Assembly (NCBI RefSeq): GCF_900188235.1
Contig: NZ_FZNT01000013.1
Coordinates: forward strand, 1 to 64,000
Length of the DNA: 64,000 nucleotides
Reading direction: 5' to 3'
Origin: Lutibacter agarilyticus
Lineage (GTDB): Bacteria; Bacteroidota; Bacteroidia; Flavobacteriales; Flavobacteriaceae
Shown: positions 1 to 10,230 of the stretch, one piece after another
How the letters are laid out: each line of letters starts with the position of its first letter
How positions within the stretch are numbered: the first letter of the stretch is position 1
Translations under genes and position numbers: made by a program
The notes under the pieces: generated by a model
What the model saw: the letters and a program-made list of their open reading frames with translations, nothing else
Told to the model about the DNA's origin: nothing
The model's database searches: none

Positions 1-233
1 TTTCAGAAACTCAATTTCCAATAAGAGTATTACCTTTTATAGCCAATGATTTAGTAATTGTTTTAGACAAAACAGCTATTTGCCAACATTTACACCAAGC
101 GTATGCTTTAACTTCAAAAAGAGAAAGAACTTTTGGCGTTTTTATAGCAGGGCCTTCAAAAACTGCAGATATTGAACAGTGTTTAGTTGTTGGTGCACAG
201 GGAGCTATGAGTTTAACGGTTGTGCTAATTTAA
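1..233 (+). CDS. lutC: Lactate utilization protein C (LutC/YkgG, LUD domain), C-terminal fragment
   Basis: The frame is open from the window edge to a TAA at 231-233 and encodes about 76 residues. The C-terminus contains the segment IAGPSKTADIEQCLVVGAQG followed by a short hydrophobic end. This matches the conserved end of the LUD domain (old DUF162), where a GPS-(K/R)-TADIE motif is close to invariant. LutC works with LutA and LutB in oxidation of L-lactate to pyruvate in the cytosol; those partners would lie left of the window. Its position beside a PUL whose sugar pathway should yield L-lactate is suggestive. Only the 3' part is visible, so a LutB-fused form cannot be excluded. The family call is secure, the exact role is inferred. 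Confidence 0.8.
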   Translation, partial: SETQFPIRVLPFIANDLVIVLDKTAICQHLHQAYALTSKRERTFGVFIAGPSKTADIEQCLVVGAQGAMSLTVVLI

Positions 234-579
234 CAAAGGATAATTATCAAACCTTAACCGAGTTGGATCTTTAGTGTTCTTTCGTTTTACTTTTTAAATG
301 GAGTTTTAATGTTCTATTTTTTATTAAGAGTTTTAAATTACCAAAAAAATAAAATACGCTTCGATTAATAATTAGTAAATCATAGCCTTTTCTACATTGT
401 CGAGTCCTATAATTTTTGGCACATCTCTTTTTATTGCATTCAAATAGCATAGTGCACATTAAAAGCTTATTTAGCGCTTTAAAATCATATCACCTTTTAT
501 AAAAAACATACACCCCTAAATATTTATACAATGGCTTATACTTTTGTTTATAGAAACAATAAAAGTTTAAAACCGATAT
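234..579. other. Intergenic region between lutC and the first PUL gene
   Basis: No convincing gene is seen on either strand; the short open frame on the minus strand has no recognisable features. A TACTTTTG at 539-546 fits the Bacteroidota -7 consensus (TAnnTTTG) and would give a leader of about 27 nt before the GH43 start at 580, but no clear -33 TTTG partner is visible, so this promoter is tentative. Confidence 0.4.
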
Positions 580-1950
580 ATGAAAACCGATAAAGCATTA
601 CAAAATACATTTATACCGATTGTTTTCTTGGTGTTGTCCTTGTTCTCAGTAAATCTTTTTTCCCAAAACCCTTTAGTGATGGACCAGTTTACTGCAGATC
701 CTACGGTTCGGGTATTTGATGGAAAATTATATATGTATCCTTCACATGATGTGCCTTGTAAAGATGGACAAGGATTTATAGGTTTTTGCATGCCAGATTA
801 TCATGTATTCTCCTCTGAAAATTTAACCGAATGGGAAGACCATGGTGTCATACTTTCTCACAATACCGTTCCTTGGGTAGAACCAGCATCATTTAGAATG
901 TGGGCGCCAGATTGTGTTTTTAAGAATGGCAAATATTATTACTATTTCCCAGCAAATTCTGTTGAAAAAATAAATGGAAAAGGTAGAAGAATTGGCGTTG
1001 CTGTTTCCGATAAACCTTATGGGCCTTTTGCGCCAGAAGCAAATTTTATTGAAGGTATTTGGGGAATAGATCCCAATGTGTTTACAGATAAAGATGGCAA
1101 GTCTTACATCTATTGGGCGGAAGAAAGAGTCATTTATGGAGCACTGCTTAAAGAGAATATGGTTGAATTGGCTTCAGTGCCAGTACCTATGAAAATAAAT
1201 GGCATTGGTAGGCGTAAATTTATTGAAGGTCCTTTTATGTTTGAGCGTAAAGGTATTTATTATATGACCTTTCCTTACATCCCAGAAACCACCGAACAAA
1301 TTGTGTATGCAACTAGTGATAACCCATTGGGACCTTTTAAATATCAAAATGTGATTATGAAAGAATGGGAAAACAAATGCTATACAAACCATCAATCCAT
1401 TGTAGCATATAAGAATCAGTGGTATTTATTTTACCATCATAATGAATTGTCACCCGATTTTGATAAAAACCGCTCCATAAAAGCAGATAGTTTGTTCTTT
1501 GATAAAAATGGCTTAATAAAAGAAATTATTCCAAGTAAAAGAGGTATAGGTGTTTCAAATGCTGAAAAAACTATACAGATTGATAGATATAGTAGAGTTT
1601 CAAAAAAAGGAGTTTCTACTGAATTTAATAATTCTAACCAAACCTTTGATGGCTGGAATGTGTCTTTTAATGAGACCAATTCTTGGTTGCAATACAATAA
1701 AGTAGAATTCAGTAATAATAAAACTAAGACTTTAAACTTAAAAGTAAAATCTCCAAAAGGTGGGAGTTTTGAAGTGCGTTTAAATGCAATTGACGGTCCG
1801 TTAGTCGCAATAGTAAATTTAGAAGACGTAGATGGGTGGAAAACAACAAGTATAAAAACGAAAAAAATAAAATCAGGAATTTACAACTTATTCATTGTCT
1901 CCAAATCGAAAGAACCTTTTGCTATAGATTGGCTTCAATTTGAACAATAG
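580..1950 (+). CDS. Secreted GH43 glycoside hydrolase with C-terminal CBM6-like domain
   Basis: 456 residues. An N-terminal Sec signal (about 1-29) is followed by a five-bladed propeller of family GH43. The expected catalytic triad is visible: base D40 in TADPTVRVF, pKa modulator D164 in GIDPNVF and general acid E216 in FIEGPFMF. Residues about 325-456 look like a CBM6-type jelly roll, ending in the typical FAIDWLQFEQ. GH43 enzymes remove beta-xylosyl or alpha-L-arabinosyl units, and this one probably acts in the periplasm or at the surface on xylose-type linkages. It opens the long co-directional PUL, with 31 nt to the next sulfatase. The exact GH43 subfamily and specificity cannot be read here. 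Confidence 0.88.
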   Translation: MKTDKALQNTFIPIVFLVLSLFSVNLFSQNPLVMDQFTADPTVRVFDGKLYMYPSHDVPCKDGQGFIGFCMPDYHVFSSENLTEWEDHGVILSHNTVPWVEPASFRMWAPDCVFKNGKYYYYFPANSVEKINGKGRRIGVAVSDKPYGPFAPEANFIEGIWGIDPNVFTDKDGKSYIYWAEERVIYGALLKENMVELASVPVPMKINGIGRRKFIEGPFMFERKGIYYMTFPYIPETTEQIVYATSDNPLGPFKYQNVIMKEWENKCYTNHQSIVAYKNQWYLFYHHNELSPDFDKNRSIKADSLFFDKNGLIKEIIPSKRGIGVSNAEKTIQIDRYSRVSKKGVSTEFNNSNQTFDGWNVSFNETNSWLQYNKVEFSNNKTKTLNLKVKSPKGGSFEVRLNAIDGPLVAIVNLEDVDGWKTTSIKTKKIKSGIYNLFIVSKSKEPFAIDWLQFEQ

Positions 1951-1981
1951 AAAATACTGAATTTTAATCTAGAATAAATGA

Positions 1982-3406
1982 ATGCAAAACATAAGAATGC
2001 TAAATAAGAAAATCATCTTAATAATAGTAGTACTAATAACTAGTTTAGGAAGTCCTGAATTTGTTAGAGCTCAGTCAAATCAACCTAATATTTTACTAAT
2101 AATGGGTGATGATTGCACATTCAGTGATTTATCATTATATGGTGGTACCAACGTTAAAACACCAAATATTGATAAATTGGCATCAGACGGACTTACATTC
2201 AATAAAGCATACTTGTCCGAAGCTATGTGTGCACCAAGTAGAGCCGAATTATTAACAGGTTTTTACCCTATGACTAATGGGGTAACCTTTAATCATAGTG
2301 CAACACGTAACAATATAAAAGGAGTGGCTCAATATTTAAGACCATTAGGTTATAGAGTTGGATTATCGGGAAAATCACATTTAAAACCTGAATCTGTTTA
2401 CCAGTTTGAGGATATTTTAGGGATTACTAAAAGTGCAATTTCTGAAGTGTCTGAGTTTGAATCTGAGGAAATAGAAAAATTTATAAATAGAGATAAAAAA
2501 ACACCTTTCTTTTTAATGACGGCTTTTACAAGTCCTCATGTGCCTTGGACAGTTGGAGATCCTTCACATTTTAATCCTGATAAAATAAAATTGCCACCTC
2601 ATATGGCAGACACAAAGGCAACTAGAGAAGATTTTTGTAAATATTTAGCTGAAATTGAAGTATTAGATATACATGTTGGCAAGATATTGGCTTTACTTGA
2701 AAAATCTGGAGAAGCAGAAAATACAATTGTAATTTTCACTTCAGAACAAGGTGCACAAATGCCTGGCGTAAAATGGACGAATTGGGATGTAGGTGTGCAC
2801 ACAGGTTTTATAATGAAGTGGCCAAATAAAATTAAAGGAGGGCAAAGAACAGATGCGCTAATTCAATATTGTGATGTGCTTCCAACACTTTTGGATATCG
2901 TTTTAGAAAATAAAAACAATGACATTTTTGATGGTAAAAGTTTTTTGAAGGTTTTAAATGGTGAAACAGAAAAGCATCGCGATTTTGTATACTTCATGCA
3001 TAATAATATTCCTGAAGGGCCTTCATACCCAATTAGAGCTGTAAGTAACGGAACCTATACGTACATCAGGAATTTATCTTCAGAAAATTTATACATCGAA
3101 AAACATGTAATGGGAACGTTAAGGTGGCATGATTACTGGCCTTCTTGGGTTTATGAAGCGGATACAAATGAACATGCAAACTTTTTATTAAACAGGTATC
3201 AAAAGAGACCTAAAGAAGAATTGTACAATCTTTCTTCTGACCCTGAAAATTTTAAGAATCTTATTGAGGATAAAAAACTTCAAAAAATAAAAAAACAGCT
3301 TTCTAAACAATTAGACTTGTGGATGAATAAGCAGAATGATCCTGGAGCAATACTAGATCAGAAAGAATATCAAGAAGCATCAAAATCGGGAAAACATAAA
3401 TTATAA
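1982..3406 (+). CDS. S1-family sulfatase
   Basis: 474 residues with a Sec signal ending near A30-Q31. N-terminal metal ligands D43-D44 lie in IMGDD. The formylglycine site is C83 in CAPSR, the canonical C-x-P-S-R motif, so maturation by an anaerobic or FGE-type sulfatase-maturing enzyme is required (none seen in the window). The usual metal-binding D-(H/N)-G of the second half is replaced by TSEQGAQ, a variant known from heparan N-sulfatase-like S1 subfamilies. The role is hydrolysis of a sulfate ester on the target glycan or its oligosaccharides. It sits 12 nt upstream of the GH106 gene, which suggests sulfate removal prepares a rhamnose-containing substrate, although that pairing is inference. 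Confidence 0.88.
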   Translation: MQNIRMLNKKIILIIVVLITSLGSPEFVRAQSNQPNILLIMGDDCTFSDLSLYGGTNVKTPNIDKLASDGLTFNKAYLSEAMCAPSRAELLTGFYPMTNGVTFNHSATRNNIKGVAQYLRPLGYRVGLSGKSHLKPESVYQFEDILGITKSAISEVSEFESEEIEKFINRDKKTPFFLMTAFTSPHVPWTVGDPSHFNPDKIKLPPHMADTKATREDFCKYLAEIEVLDIHVGKILALLEKSGEAENTIVIFTSEQGAQMPGVKWTNWDVGVHTGFIMKWPNKIKGGQRTDALIQYCDVLPTLLDIVLENKNNDIFDGKSFLKVLNGETEKHRDFVYFMHNNIPEGPSYPIRAVSNGTYTYIRNLSSENLYIEKHVMGTLRWHDYWPSWVYEADTNEHANFLLNRYQKRPKEELYNLSSDPENFKNLIEDKKLQKIKKQLSKQLDLWMNKQNDPGAILDQKEYQEASKSGKHKL

Positions 3407-3418
3407 GTGATTTAACAA

Positions 3419-6400
3419 TTGAAATATATACAAATGAAATATATAAAGGAGTCATCAAATGAGAAAAAAGAAAGTGGACTTAAAAGTTTTTTAAGTAATC
3501 ATTTCAATATAAAAAATAGGTTATATAATATAACAATTATGTTGTTGTTATTTTCCTGTATTTCTGTTTCAGCTCAGACAGAATTAAGTTTACAAGAATT
3601 TAAATTGCCTCCAGAATCATCTAAGGTGCACACGTGGTGGCATTGGATGAATAATGGAATTACCAAAGATGGGATTACGAAAGATCTGGAATCGATGAAA
3701 AAACAAGGTGTGGTGCAGGCTACCATTTTAAATGTAGGGCTTCCTATTGTAAACCCTGTTGAAGTGCCCGATATTATGTTTGGAACACCTGAGTGGTACG
3801 AGATGTTTAATTGGGCATTAACGGAAGCTAAACGAGTGGGAATTAGCATTGGAATTCATAATTGTGATGGATGGAGCACCAGTGGTGGACCTTGGCTTAC
3901 AGCAGAAGAGTCAATGAAACTTTACACTTGGTCTAAGACAACTATTAAAGGAGGTAAAGAGGTAAGTGTACAATTAGCCTTGCCTCCAAATTCTCGTAAC
4001 TATTATCGCGATTATGCGGTGGTGGCTATTCCGCTAAATGAAAAAGAGAATTCATTTCAAACAGCAAAAGCTAAAATTACCATTAATAAGAAAGTAGATG
4101 CGAATGCGATTAGTGATGGGAACCCTTTTAGCTCTGTTGTTCTAAAGGCGGGAGATGTAATTAATATTGAATTGAAATCAAAAATAGAGATTAGTCAAGT
4201 GAAGTTTCAGTCACTTATTTTAGATAGCTATAAGTCATATTTTTGGGGTAATCTAAATAAAATTGGAGGAAAGTTTATTCTTTATTCGTCCAATGATAAT
4301 GTTAATTTTCAAAAAGTTTCAAATGTTGAATTTAGAGGAGTATCAGAAACTAAGTCGGTTTCAATACCAAAAACCAGTGCTCAGTTTTTCAAACTGGAAT
4401 GTCTTGAAGTAACTAAGAAGTACCCTTTATCTGAACTTGAATTATTAGCAAATAATGAAACATCAAGTTATAAACCTGTAATTCCTAATTTATTGCAGAA
4501 AACTGGGACTATTGGGTTAGCAAATAATGATGATTTTGCTTTAATGCGTAAAAACATTTCAAGTACCGTAAATGAGCAGTCCGTAATTGATTTAACAGAA
4601 AAATTAGATAAAAACGGTTTGCTAAAATGGAAGGCTCCAAAAGGAAATTGGAAAGTAATTCGTTTTGGATATACAACTACAGGTGCTCAGAATGGTCCAT
4701 CTACTAAGTTTGGAAAAGGGTTTGAAGTAGACAAAATGGATACTATTGCCTTGAATAAACATTTTAATAGTTTTGGAAAGAAACTAAAACAAGAAGCTAA
4801 TAAGATTACGGATAATACGTTTAAGTTTTTATTAATTGATAGTTGGGAAGCAGGCCTTCAGAACTGGACAAAAAATTTCCCTGAAGAATTTAAAAACAGA
4901 CGTGGTTACGATATCATTCCATGGATACCAGTTTTATGTGGAGAAGTGGTTGGAAATACGCAACTATCTGAGGGGTTTCTGTTCGATTTCCAATTAACGA
5001 TTTCCGATTTAATTGGCGATAATTATTACAAGCACTTTCGTGATTTATGTCATCGAGATGATTTAGAAATGCATGCCGAAGTCATTTACGGGGAACGTGG
5101 TATGTATCCTTCCATTGACGTATTAAAAACGAATAATTATCCCGATTTGGTGATGTCCGAATTTTGGGGAATGGATTTTGCTTCAGAAAATAGAGTTTAC
5201 CAAGCAAAGGAAAAACCAAGACCACGTTTACCACTTTTTAAAGGATTTGAAGGAAATAAACAAGTTATAGCATCAGAGGCTTATACGAGTCTTGCACATT
5301 ATAGCGATTCGCCTATTGAATTGAAAGCATGGGGAGATGAAGCGTTTTGTTCTGGTGTAAATCAAATGATTTTGCATTCCTATGTTCATCAACCGACAGA
5401 CGATAAACCGGGTGTTACTTTATGGAAGTTTGGAGCAAGTTTTAATCGCAATAACCCTTGGTGGAATTTATCAAACGATTGGATGGAATATCAGTCACGT
5501 ATCCAGTATGTATTGCAAAAAGGAGAACCTGTGGTGGATGTTGTTTATTATATTGGAGACCAGTTGCCACAATCAAATTACAAAAGTATAAGTAAAAAGA
5601 TGCCATATGGTTATACGGCTTTTCCATGTAGCTTCGATATGCTCGTTAATCAGGCCAAAGCTATTGATGGTAAATTGTCATTTGGTGGCAGTCAGCGTTA
5701 TGCATTTCTTGCGCTTCCCGAAAAAACAAACATGCAGTTGTCAACTTTAAAACAAATTGCAAAACTGGTAAAAGACGGAGTGGTAGTTTATGGTCCAAAA
5801 CCAGAAGCCTTACTTTCGTTAACTGATATTAAACATCATTCGGAAGAGTTTAAAACTATCGCAGACGAGTTGTGGGGAAAGAGTAACTCCTCAATTATAG
5901 ATAAGAAGTATGGAAAAGGAAAAGTTGTTTGGGGAAAACCTGTAAATGAGTTATTAAAAGAACTTAATGTTGTTCCAAGTTTTACTACCAATGTTGCTGA
6001 AGCGAAAGAAATTATGTTCACACACAAGAAAGTGGGGAATGATGATGTTTATTTTTTATTCAATCAGCAAAACAAAGCTTTAAGCCGCGAACTATTGTTC
6101 CGTACAAATAATAAAGTACCTGAAATCTGGGATGCAGTAGATGGTACAACAGTTAAACCAGCCATTTATTCAGTAGAAGAAGCGCAATTGAGAATTCCAG
6201 TAAGCTTGCAACCTTTGCAATCCTTGATATTTATTATTAGAGGAGATAAACCTGAAAAGCACATTGCCAAAGTACATTCTGGTTCAAAACAAATTTTTCC
6301 GCTAATAGAAAAAACAGAAGCTCAATTTACCATTCCCACCACAACTTTAATTGAAAATAATTTTGAGTTTGTTTCGCAGCAAAACAACGATTATATATTT

Positions 6401-6952
6401 ACAGATGCTAATGGAAAAGTTATTAAAAAATCACTTGAAGCGCCTACTGTGTTTACTATTGATGATTTTAATGGGACAATAGATTTTGAGCCTGTTTATG
6501 ACGAGAAAATACCCTCAGTAGGTATTAAGAACTTAAAATCATTAACCGAATCTGATAATCCATCCATTAAATATTTTGGAGGAAAAGCAACATATACCAT
6601 CAACTTTAAAGCACCGAAAAAGGCAAAAAAGAACAAAGAAGATTTATACCTAAATCTTGGTGATGTAGATGCAGTTGCAGAGGTTGTTTTAAACGGGAAG
6701 CATTTAGGATATTACTGGGTTCCTAATTCAAAAATTGCAATTCCAAATCTAATTCAATCCAACAACGTATTAGAAATTACAGTGGCAACTGTTGTTAGAA
6801 ACCGATTTATAGGAGATTTTATAGAATATGGTGAAGTTAAAAATTTATTTACAACAACTACCGTAGATAAATATTTTGATAAGGACAAGCCATTAAAACC
6901 TTCTGGGTTGATAGGACCTATTCAATTAATTCAGTATAAAAAAGAGAATTAA
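3419..6952 (+). CDS. GH106 alpha-L-rhamnosidase
   Basis: 1177 residues, usual size for the family. An unusually long basic n-region (about 40 residues, with in-frame Met at 1, 6 and 41) precedes a hydrophobic segment ending at VSAQ. The mature start reads HTWWHWMNNGITKDGITKD, the hallmark N-terminus of GH106, followed by a TIM-barrel region (about 60-700) and a C-terminal beta-sandwich with a galactose-binding-like fold (about 1060-1170). GH106 enzymes cleave terminal alpha-L-rhamnose with inversion, usually in the periplasm. This is the only gene in the PUL that directly points to rhamnose, and it links the locus to the sugar-acid pathway at 34-39.6 kb. Catalytic glutamates were not assigned. 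Confidence 0.85.
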   Translation: MKYIQMKYIKESSNEKKESGLKSFLSNHFNIKNRLYNITIMLLLFSCISVSAQTELSLQEFKLPPESSKVHTWWHWMNNGITKDGITKDLESMKKQGVVQATILNVGLPIVNPVEVPDIMFGTPEWYEMFNWALTEAKRVGISIGIHNCDGWSTSGGPWLTAEESMKLYTWSKTTIKGGKEVSVQLALPPNSRNYYRDYAVVAIPLNEKENSFQTAKAKITINKKVDANAISDGNPFSSVVLKAGDVINIELKSKIEISQVKFQSLILDSYKSYFWGNLNKIGGKFILYSSNDNVNFQKVSNVEFRGVSETKSVSIPKTSAQFFKLECLEVTKKYPLSELELLANNETSSYKPVIPNLLQKTGTIGLANNDDFALMRKNISSTVNEQSVIDLTEKLDKNGLLKWKAPKGNWKVIRFGYTTTGAQNGPSTKFGKGFEVDKMDTIALNKHFNSFGKKLKQEANKITDNTFKFLLIDSWEAGLQNWTKNFPEEFKNRRGYDIIPWIPVLCGEVVGNTQLSEGFLFDFQLTISDLIGDNYYKHFRDLCHRDDLEMHAEVIYGERGMYPSIDVLKTNNYPDLVMSEFWGMDFASENRVYQAKEKPRPRLPLFKGFEGNKQVIASEAYTSLAHYSDSPIELKAWGDEAFCSGVNQMILHSYVHQPTDDKPGVTLWKFGASFNRNNPWWNLSNDWMEYQSRIQYVLQKGEPVVDVVYYIGDQLPQSNYKSISKKMPYGYTAFPCSFDMLVNQAKAIDGKLSFGGSQRYAFLALPEKTNMQLSTLKQIAKLVKDGVVVYGPKPEALLSLTDIKHHSEEFKTIADELWGKSNSSIIDKKYGKGKVVWGKPVNELLKELNVVPSFTTNVAEAKEIMFTHKKVGNDDVYFLFNQQNKALSRELLFRTNNKVPEIWDAVDGTTVKPAIYSVEEAQLRIPVSLQPLQSLIFIIRGDKPEKHIAKVHSGSKQIFPLIEKTEAQFTIPTTTLIENNFEFVSQQNNDYIFTDANGKVIKKSLEAPTVFTIDDFNGTIDFEPVYDEKIPSVGIKNLKSLTESDNPSIKYFGGKATYTINFKAPKKAKKNKEDLYLNLGDVDAVAEVVLNGKHLGYYWVPNSKIAIPNLIQSNNVLEITVATVVRNRFIGDFIEYGEVKNLFTTTTVDKYFDKDKPLKPSGLIGPIQLIQYKKEN

Positions 6953-6978
6953 AAGTACTACCAACTTAATAAATTAAA

Positions 6979-8487
6979 ATGATAATGAATACCACTAACA
7001 TGATTGCTAAAAGGGATGGTTTATACAATACCGTTATTGTGTTGTTTTCTTTTATTATTCTTTTCTTTTTTACGTGTTTAGAGGCTAATGCGCAAAAAAG
7101 AAAAAAAGACAGTCCAAATATCATCCTTATTTTTATGGATGATATGGGGTATGGTGATCTTAGTTCTTACGGAGGTAAAGGTTACAGTACTCCCAATATT
7201 GATGAATTGGCAGCTCAAGGAATGCGTTTTACTAATTTTTATTCGGCACAAGCAATTTGTAGTGCTTCTAGAGCTGGTATTCTAACAGGGTGTTATCCTA
7301 ATCGTATCGGAATTCCAGGAGCTATATTTCCAAATTCAAAAGTTGGGTTGAATAGTGCTGAAGAAACAATACCCGAAGTTTTAAAGAAAAAAGGCTATGC
7401 AACTTCAATGGTTGGTAAATGGCATTTGGGTGATGCTAAGGAATTTTTACCATTGCAACATGGCTTTGATGAGTTTTTTGGATTGCCTTACTCTAATGAT
7501 ATGTGGCCAGTACCTTATGGAGGTGGTTCAATTACAAAATATACATCTTGGAAAAAGAAGATGCCGTTACTTCCACTTATAGAGGGGAATAAGACCATTG
7601 AACATATAGAAGATATGATTGAAATGGATGAATTAACTACCCGTTATACAGAAAAATCGGTGAGTTTTATTGAACAACATAAAAAAGACCCGTTCTTCCT
7701 TTATTTTGCACATAGTATGCCTCATGTGCCATTGGCTGTTTCTGATAAATTTAAAGGGAAAAGTGAACAAGGTTTGTATGGAGATGTTATGATGGAAATA
7801 GACTGGTCCGTAGGTCAAATCATGAAAGTTTTAGAAAAAAATAAACTCACAGATAATACCTTAATCATATTTACAAGTGATAATGGTCCTTGGTTAAATT
7901 TTGGAAACCATGCTGGTTCTGCAGGAGGTTTGCGAGAAGGAAAGCAAACTAGCTTTGAAGGTGGACAACGTGAACCATGTATTATGCGTTGGCCTGGTGT
8001 TATATCAAAAGGCTCTATTAGCAATAAGTTAAGTTGTACTATTGATTTGTTACCAACCTTTGCCGCAATTACTAAAATCCCTTTAGCTGACAGAAAAATA
8101 GATGGCGTCAATATCTTACCTATTTTAAAAGGAGATAAGAATGTTAATCCACGTAATCAACTTTATTACTACTATAACGACAATGCTTTAGAAGGGGTGA
8201 GAGAAGGAGACTGGAAACTAATATTACCACATAAATATAGAAGTTATGAAGGGGAGCAACCAGCTAATGATGGATATATGGGGAAGAAACATAATGCAGA
8301 AATTGGATTATCTCTTTATGACTTGAGAAGAGATCCTGGAGAACGATATGATGTAAAGGAGCAGAACCCTAAAGTAGTGAAATCATTACTCAAGTTGGCA
8401 GAAGAAGCTCGTAAAGAACTTGGAGATGGCCTTACAGGAAGAAAAGGAGAGCATAGAAGAGAACCAGGAAGAATAGAAACCAAATAA
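6979..8487 (+). CDS. S1-family arylsulfatase A-like sulfatase
   Basis: 502 residues. A long signal segment (about 18-39) ends in ANAQ. Metal ligands D54-D55 lie in FMDDMGYGD and the formylglycine residue is C94 in CSASR, with Ala instead of the commoner Pro at the third motif position, which is tolerated in S1 sulfatases. Later motifs KWHLG, TSDNG and a glycine-rich HAGSAGGLREGK segment are typical of arylsulfatase A / GalNAc-6-sulfatase-like members. The basic C-terminus (KGEHRREPGR) is unusual but short. It lies 26 nt after GH106 and 14 nt before a GH43, so it is almost certainly co-transcribed with them. The sulfate position it attacks is unknown. Confidence 0.87.
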   Translation: MIMNTTNMIAKRDGLYNTVIVLFSFIILFFFTCLEANAQKRKKDSPNIILIFMDDMGYGDLSSYGGKGYSTPNIDELAAQGMRFTNFYSAQAICSASRAGILTGCYPNRIGIPGAIFPNSKVGLNSAEETIPEVLKKKGYATSMVGKWHLGDAKEFLPLQHGFDEFFGLPYSNDMWPVPYGGGSITKYTSWKKKMPLLPLIEGNKTIEHIEDMIEMDELTTRYTEKSVSFIEQHKKDPFFLYFAHSMPHVPLAVSDKFKGKSEQGLYGDVMMEIDWSVGQIMKVLEKNKLTDNTLIIFTSDNGPWLNFGNHAGSAGGLREGKQTSFEGGQREPCIMRWPGVISKGSISNKLSCTIDLLPTFAAITKIPLADRKIDGVNILPILKGDKNVNPRNQLYYYYNDNALEGVREGDWKLILPHKYRSYEGEQPANDGYMGKKHNAEIGLSLYDLRRDPGERYDVKEQNPKVVKSLLKLAEEARKELGDGLTGRKGEHRREPGRIETK

Positions 8488-8501
8488 AAAAAGAAGAGAT
8501 A

Positions 8502-10220
8502 ATGAAAGTCAAAAAAATATTAAGTGTACTTATTCTTTTCATCAGTTTTTACTCTATAGCAATTGCTCAAAAGGTTGATGCTAAAGGAGAAATCCTAGAT
8601 TTGGAAGAGAATGAAAATACATTTAGAAATCCTATTATTCCTGGTTTTAATCCGGATCCTAGTATTTGTAGGGTAGGCGATGATTTTTATTTAGTAACCT
8701 CTAGTTTTGAATACTTCCCCGGTGTGCCTATATACCACAGTACAGATTTAGTTAATTGGGAATTAATAGGGCATGTTTTGAGTCGTCCTTCTCAGCTTAA
8801 TTTAGATACAACTAAAGATTCTGCAGGTATTTATGCACCAACCATTCGTTATAATAATGGAACTTTTTATATGGTGACTACAGTTGTAGGGCCAAAATTT
8901 GGGAATTTTATAGTAACAGCGAAAGACCCAAGCGGACCATGGTCTGAACCACATTGGATTAATGGAGCACCAGGTATTGATCCTTCTTTGTTTTTTGATG
9001 AAGATGGGAAAGTATATATGTCTGGAAATATGCCATCAAAAGAAAAACTTTGGAAAGCACATAATTTACTTTGGCTTCAAGAATTGGATGTCAATACTTG
9101 GCAACTGCTTGGAGAAAGAACAATCATTTTAAATGCTGCGGATTATTACCAAAAAGGAACTTTGTTAGATAGAGATAATAACAATTATTTAAATTCAATA
9201 GAAGCTTCGCATGTCTATAAAAAGAACGGTTATTATTATCACATGTTTGCTATGGGTGGCACAGGCCATAATCATGCAGTAACTATTACAAGGAGTAAAA
9301 ATATTTATGGTCCTTATGAATTAGATCCATCAAGTCCAATTTTAACGCACAGAGATTTATCTTCAACACATCCTATTACAACTACAGGTCATGCAGATTT
9401 GGTAGATACGCCAGAAGGTGATTGGTGGATTGTGTATTTGGGAAAACGGCCAAATGATGGTTTACGGTTTATGTTAGGGCGAGAAACTTTTATTTCTCCA
9501 GTAGATTGGAGTGGTACTTGGCCTATAGTAAATCCTGATCGTAAAGTAGGGAGAAGTGAATTAATTCAGATAAAACCTAAAAATTTAAAACCAAGTAAAA
9601 ATACGGTGAATGATTTTAGAGATGATTTTACAGAATCAAAACTCAATTTACATTGGACATTTAAGCGAACGCCCCGCTCTGAGTGGTGGTCATTAAATGA
9701 AAGAAAAGGGTTTTTGAGAATGAAAACACGTCCTAATAAAATATCAGAAATAACCAACCCTTCCTATTTGGGTAAACGATTGGCTCATTTTAATTTTTCG
9801 GCAAGTACAGAATTAGATTTCAAACCTAATTCAGAATATGAAGAGGCTGGATTGGTCATTGAAAGAGATATAAATTACCACGTAAAATTTGTGATTGCGA
9901 AGGTAAATGAAAAAAAAGTTCTTCGTTTGGTTTTAAGAAATGGTCCTGATAATCAAGATGAAGTAATTGATCAAGCAATTATAACAAAAGGAGATATAAT
10001 ATTAAAAGTTACTGGAGAAGGGTTTTTGTATACGTTCAGTTATTCCACAAACCGAAAAGATTGGATTGAGATGAAAAAACCGATTGATTGTAGAGATAAT
10101 AATTTCTATAAAGGAGGAAAATGGACTGGGGCTTTTGTAGGGATATATACATCTTCTAACGGAAGTCAAAGTAATAATAATGCAGATTTTGATTGGTTTG
10201 AATATAAAGAGAATAAATAA
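8502..10220 (+). CDS. GH43 beta-xylosidase/alpha-L-arabinofuranosidase with GH43_C2 domain
   Basis: 572 residues with a signal peptide ending at IAIAQ (about 23). The GH43 propeller begins at NPIIPGFNPDPSIC with base D52; a second conserved acidic motif is GIDPSLFFD. Residues about 365-572 form the concanavalin-like GH43_C2 beta-sandwich that shapes the active site in exo-acting beta-xylosidases. The layout and NPDPSICRVGDD start match the large bacterial beta-xylosidase group of GH43. The expected role is trimming xylose or arabinose from xylo-oligosaccharides released by the GH10 enzymes. It is closely related in architecture to the gene at 12499, from which it is separated only by the GH10 fusion gene. 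Confidence 0.9.
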   Translation: MKVKKILSVLILFISFYSIAIAQKVDAKGEILDLEENENTFRNPIIPGFNPDPSICRVGDDFYLVTSSFEYFPGVPIYHSTDLVNWELIGHVLSRPSQLNLDTTKDSAGIYAPTIRYNNGTFYMVTTVVGPKFGNFIVTAKDPSGPWSEPHWINGAPGIDPSLFFDEDGKVYMSGNMPSKEKLWKAHNLLWLQELDVNTWQLLGERTIILNAADYYQKGTLLDRDNNNYLNSIEASHVYKKNGYYYHMFAMGGTGHNHAVTITRSKNIYGPYELDPSSPILTHRDLSSTHPITTTGHADLVDTPEGDWWIVYLGKRPNDGLRFMLGRETFISPVDWSGTWPIVNPDRKVGRSELIQIKPKNLKPSKNTVNDFRDDFTESKLNLHWTFKRTPRSEWWSLNERKGFLRMKTRPNKISEITNPSYLGKRLAHFNFSASTELDFKPNSEYEEAGLVIERDINYHVKFVIAKVNEKKVLRLVLRNGPDNQDEVIDQAIITKGDIILKVTGEGFLYTFSYSTNRKDWIEMKKPIDCRDNNFYKGGKWTGAFVGIYTSSNGSQSNNNADFDWFEYKENK

Positions 10221-10230
10221 GAATATTTAA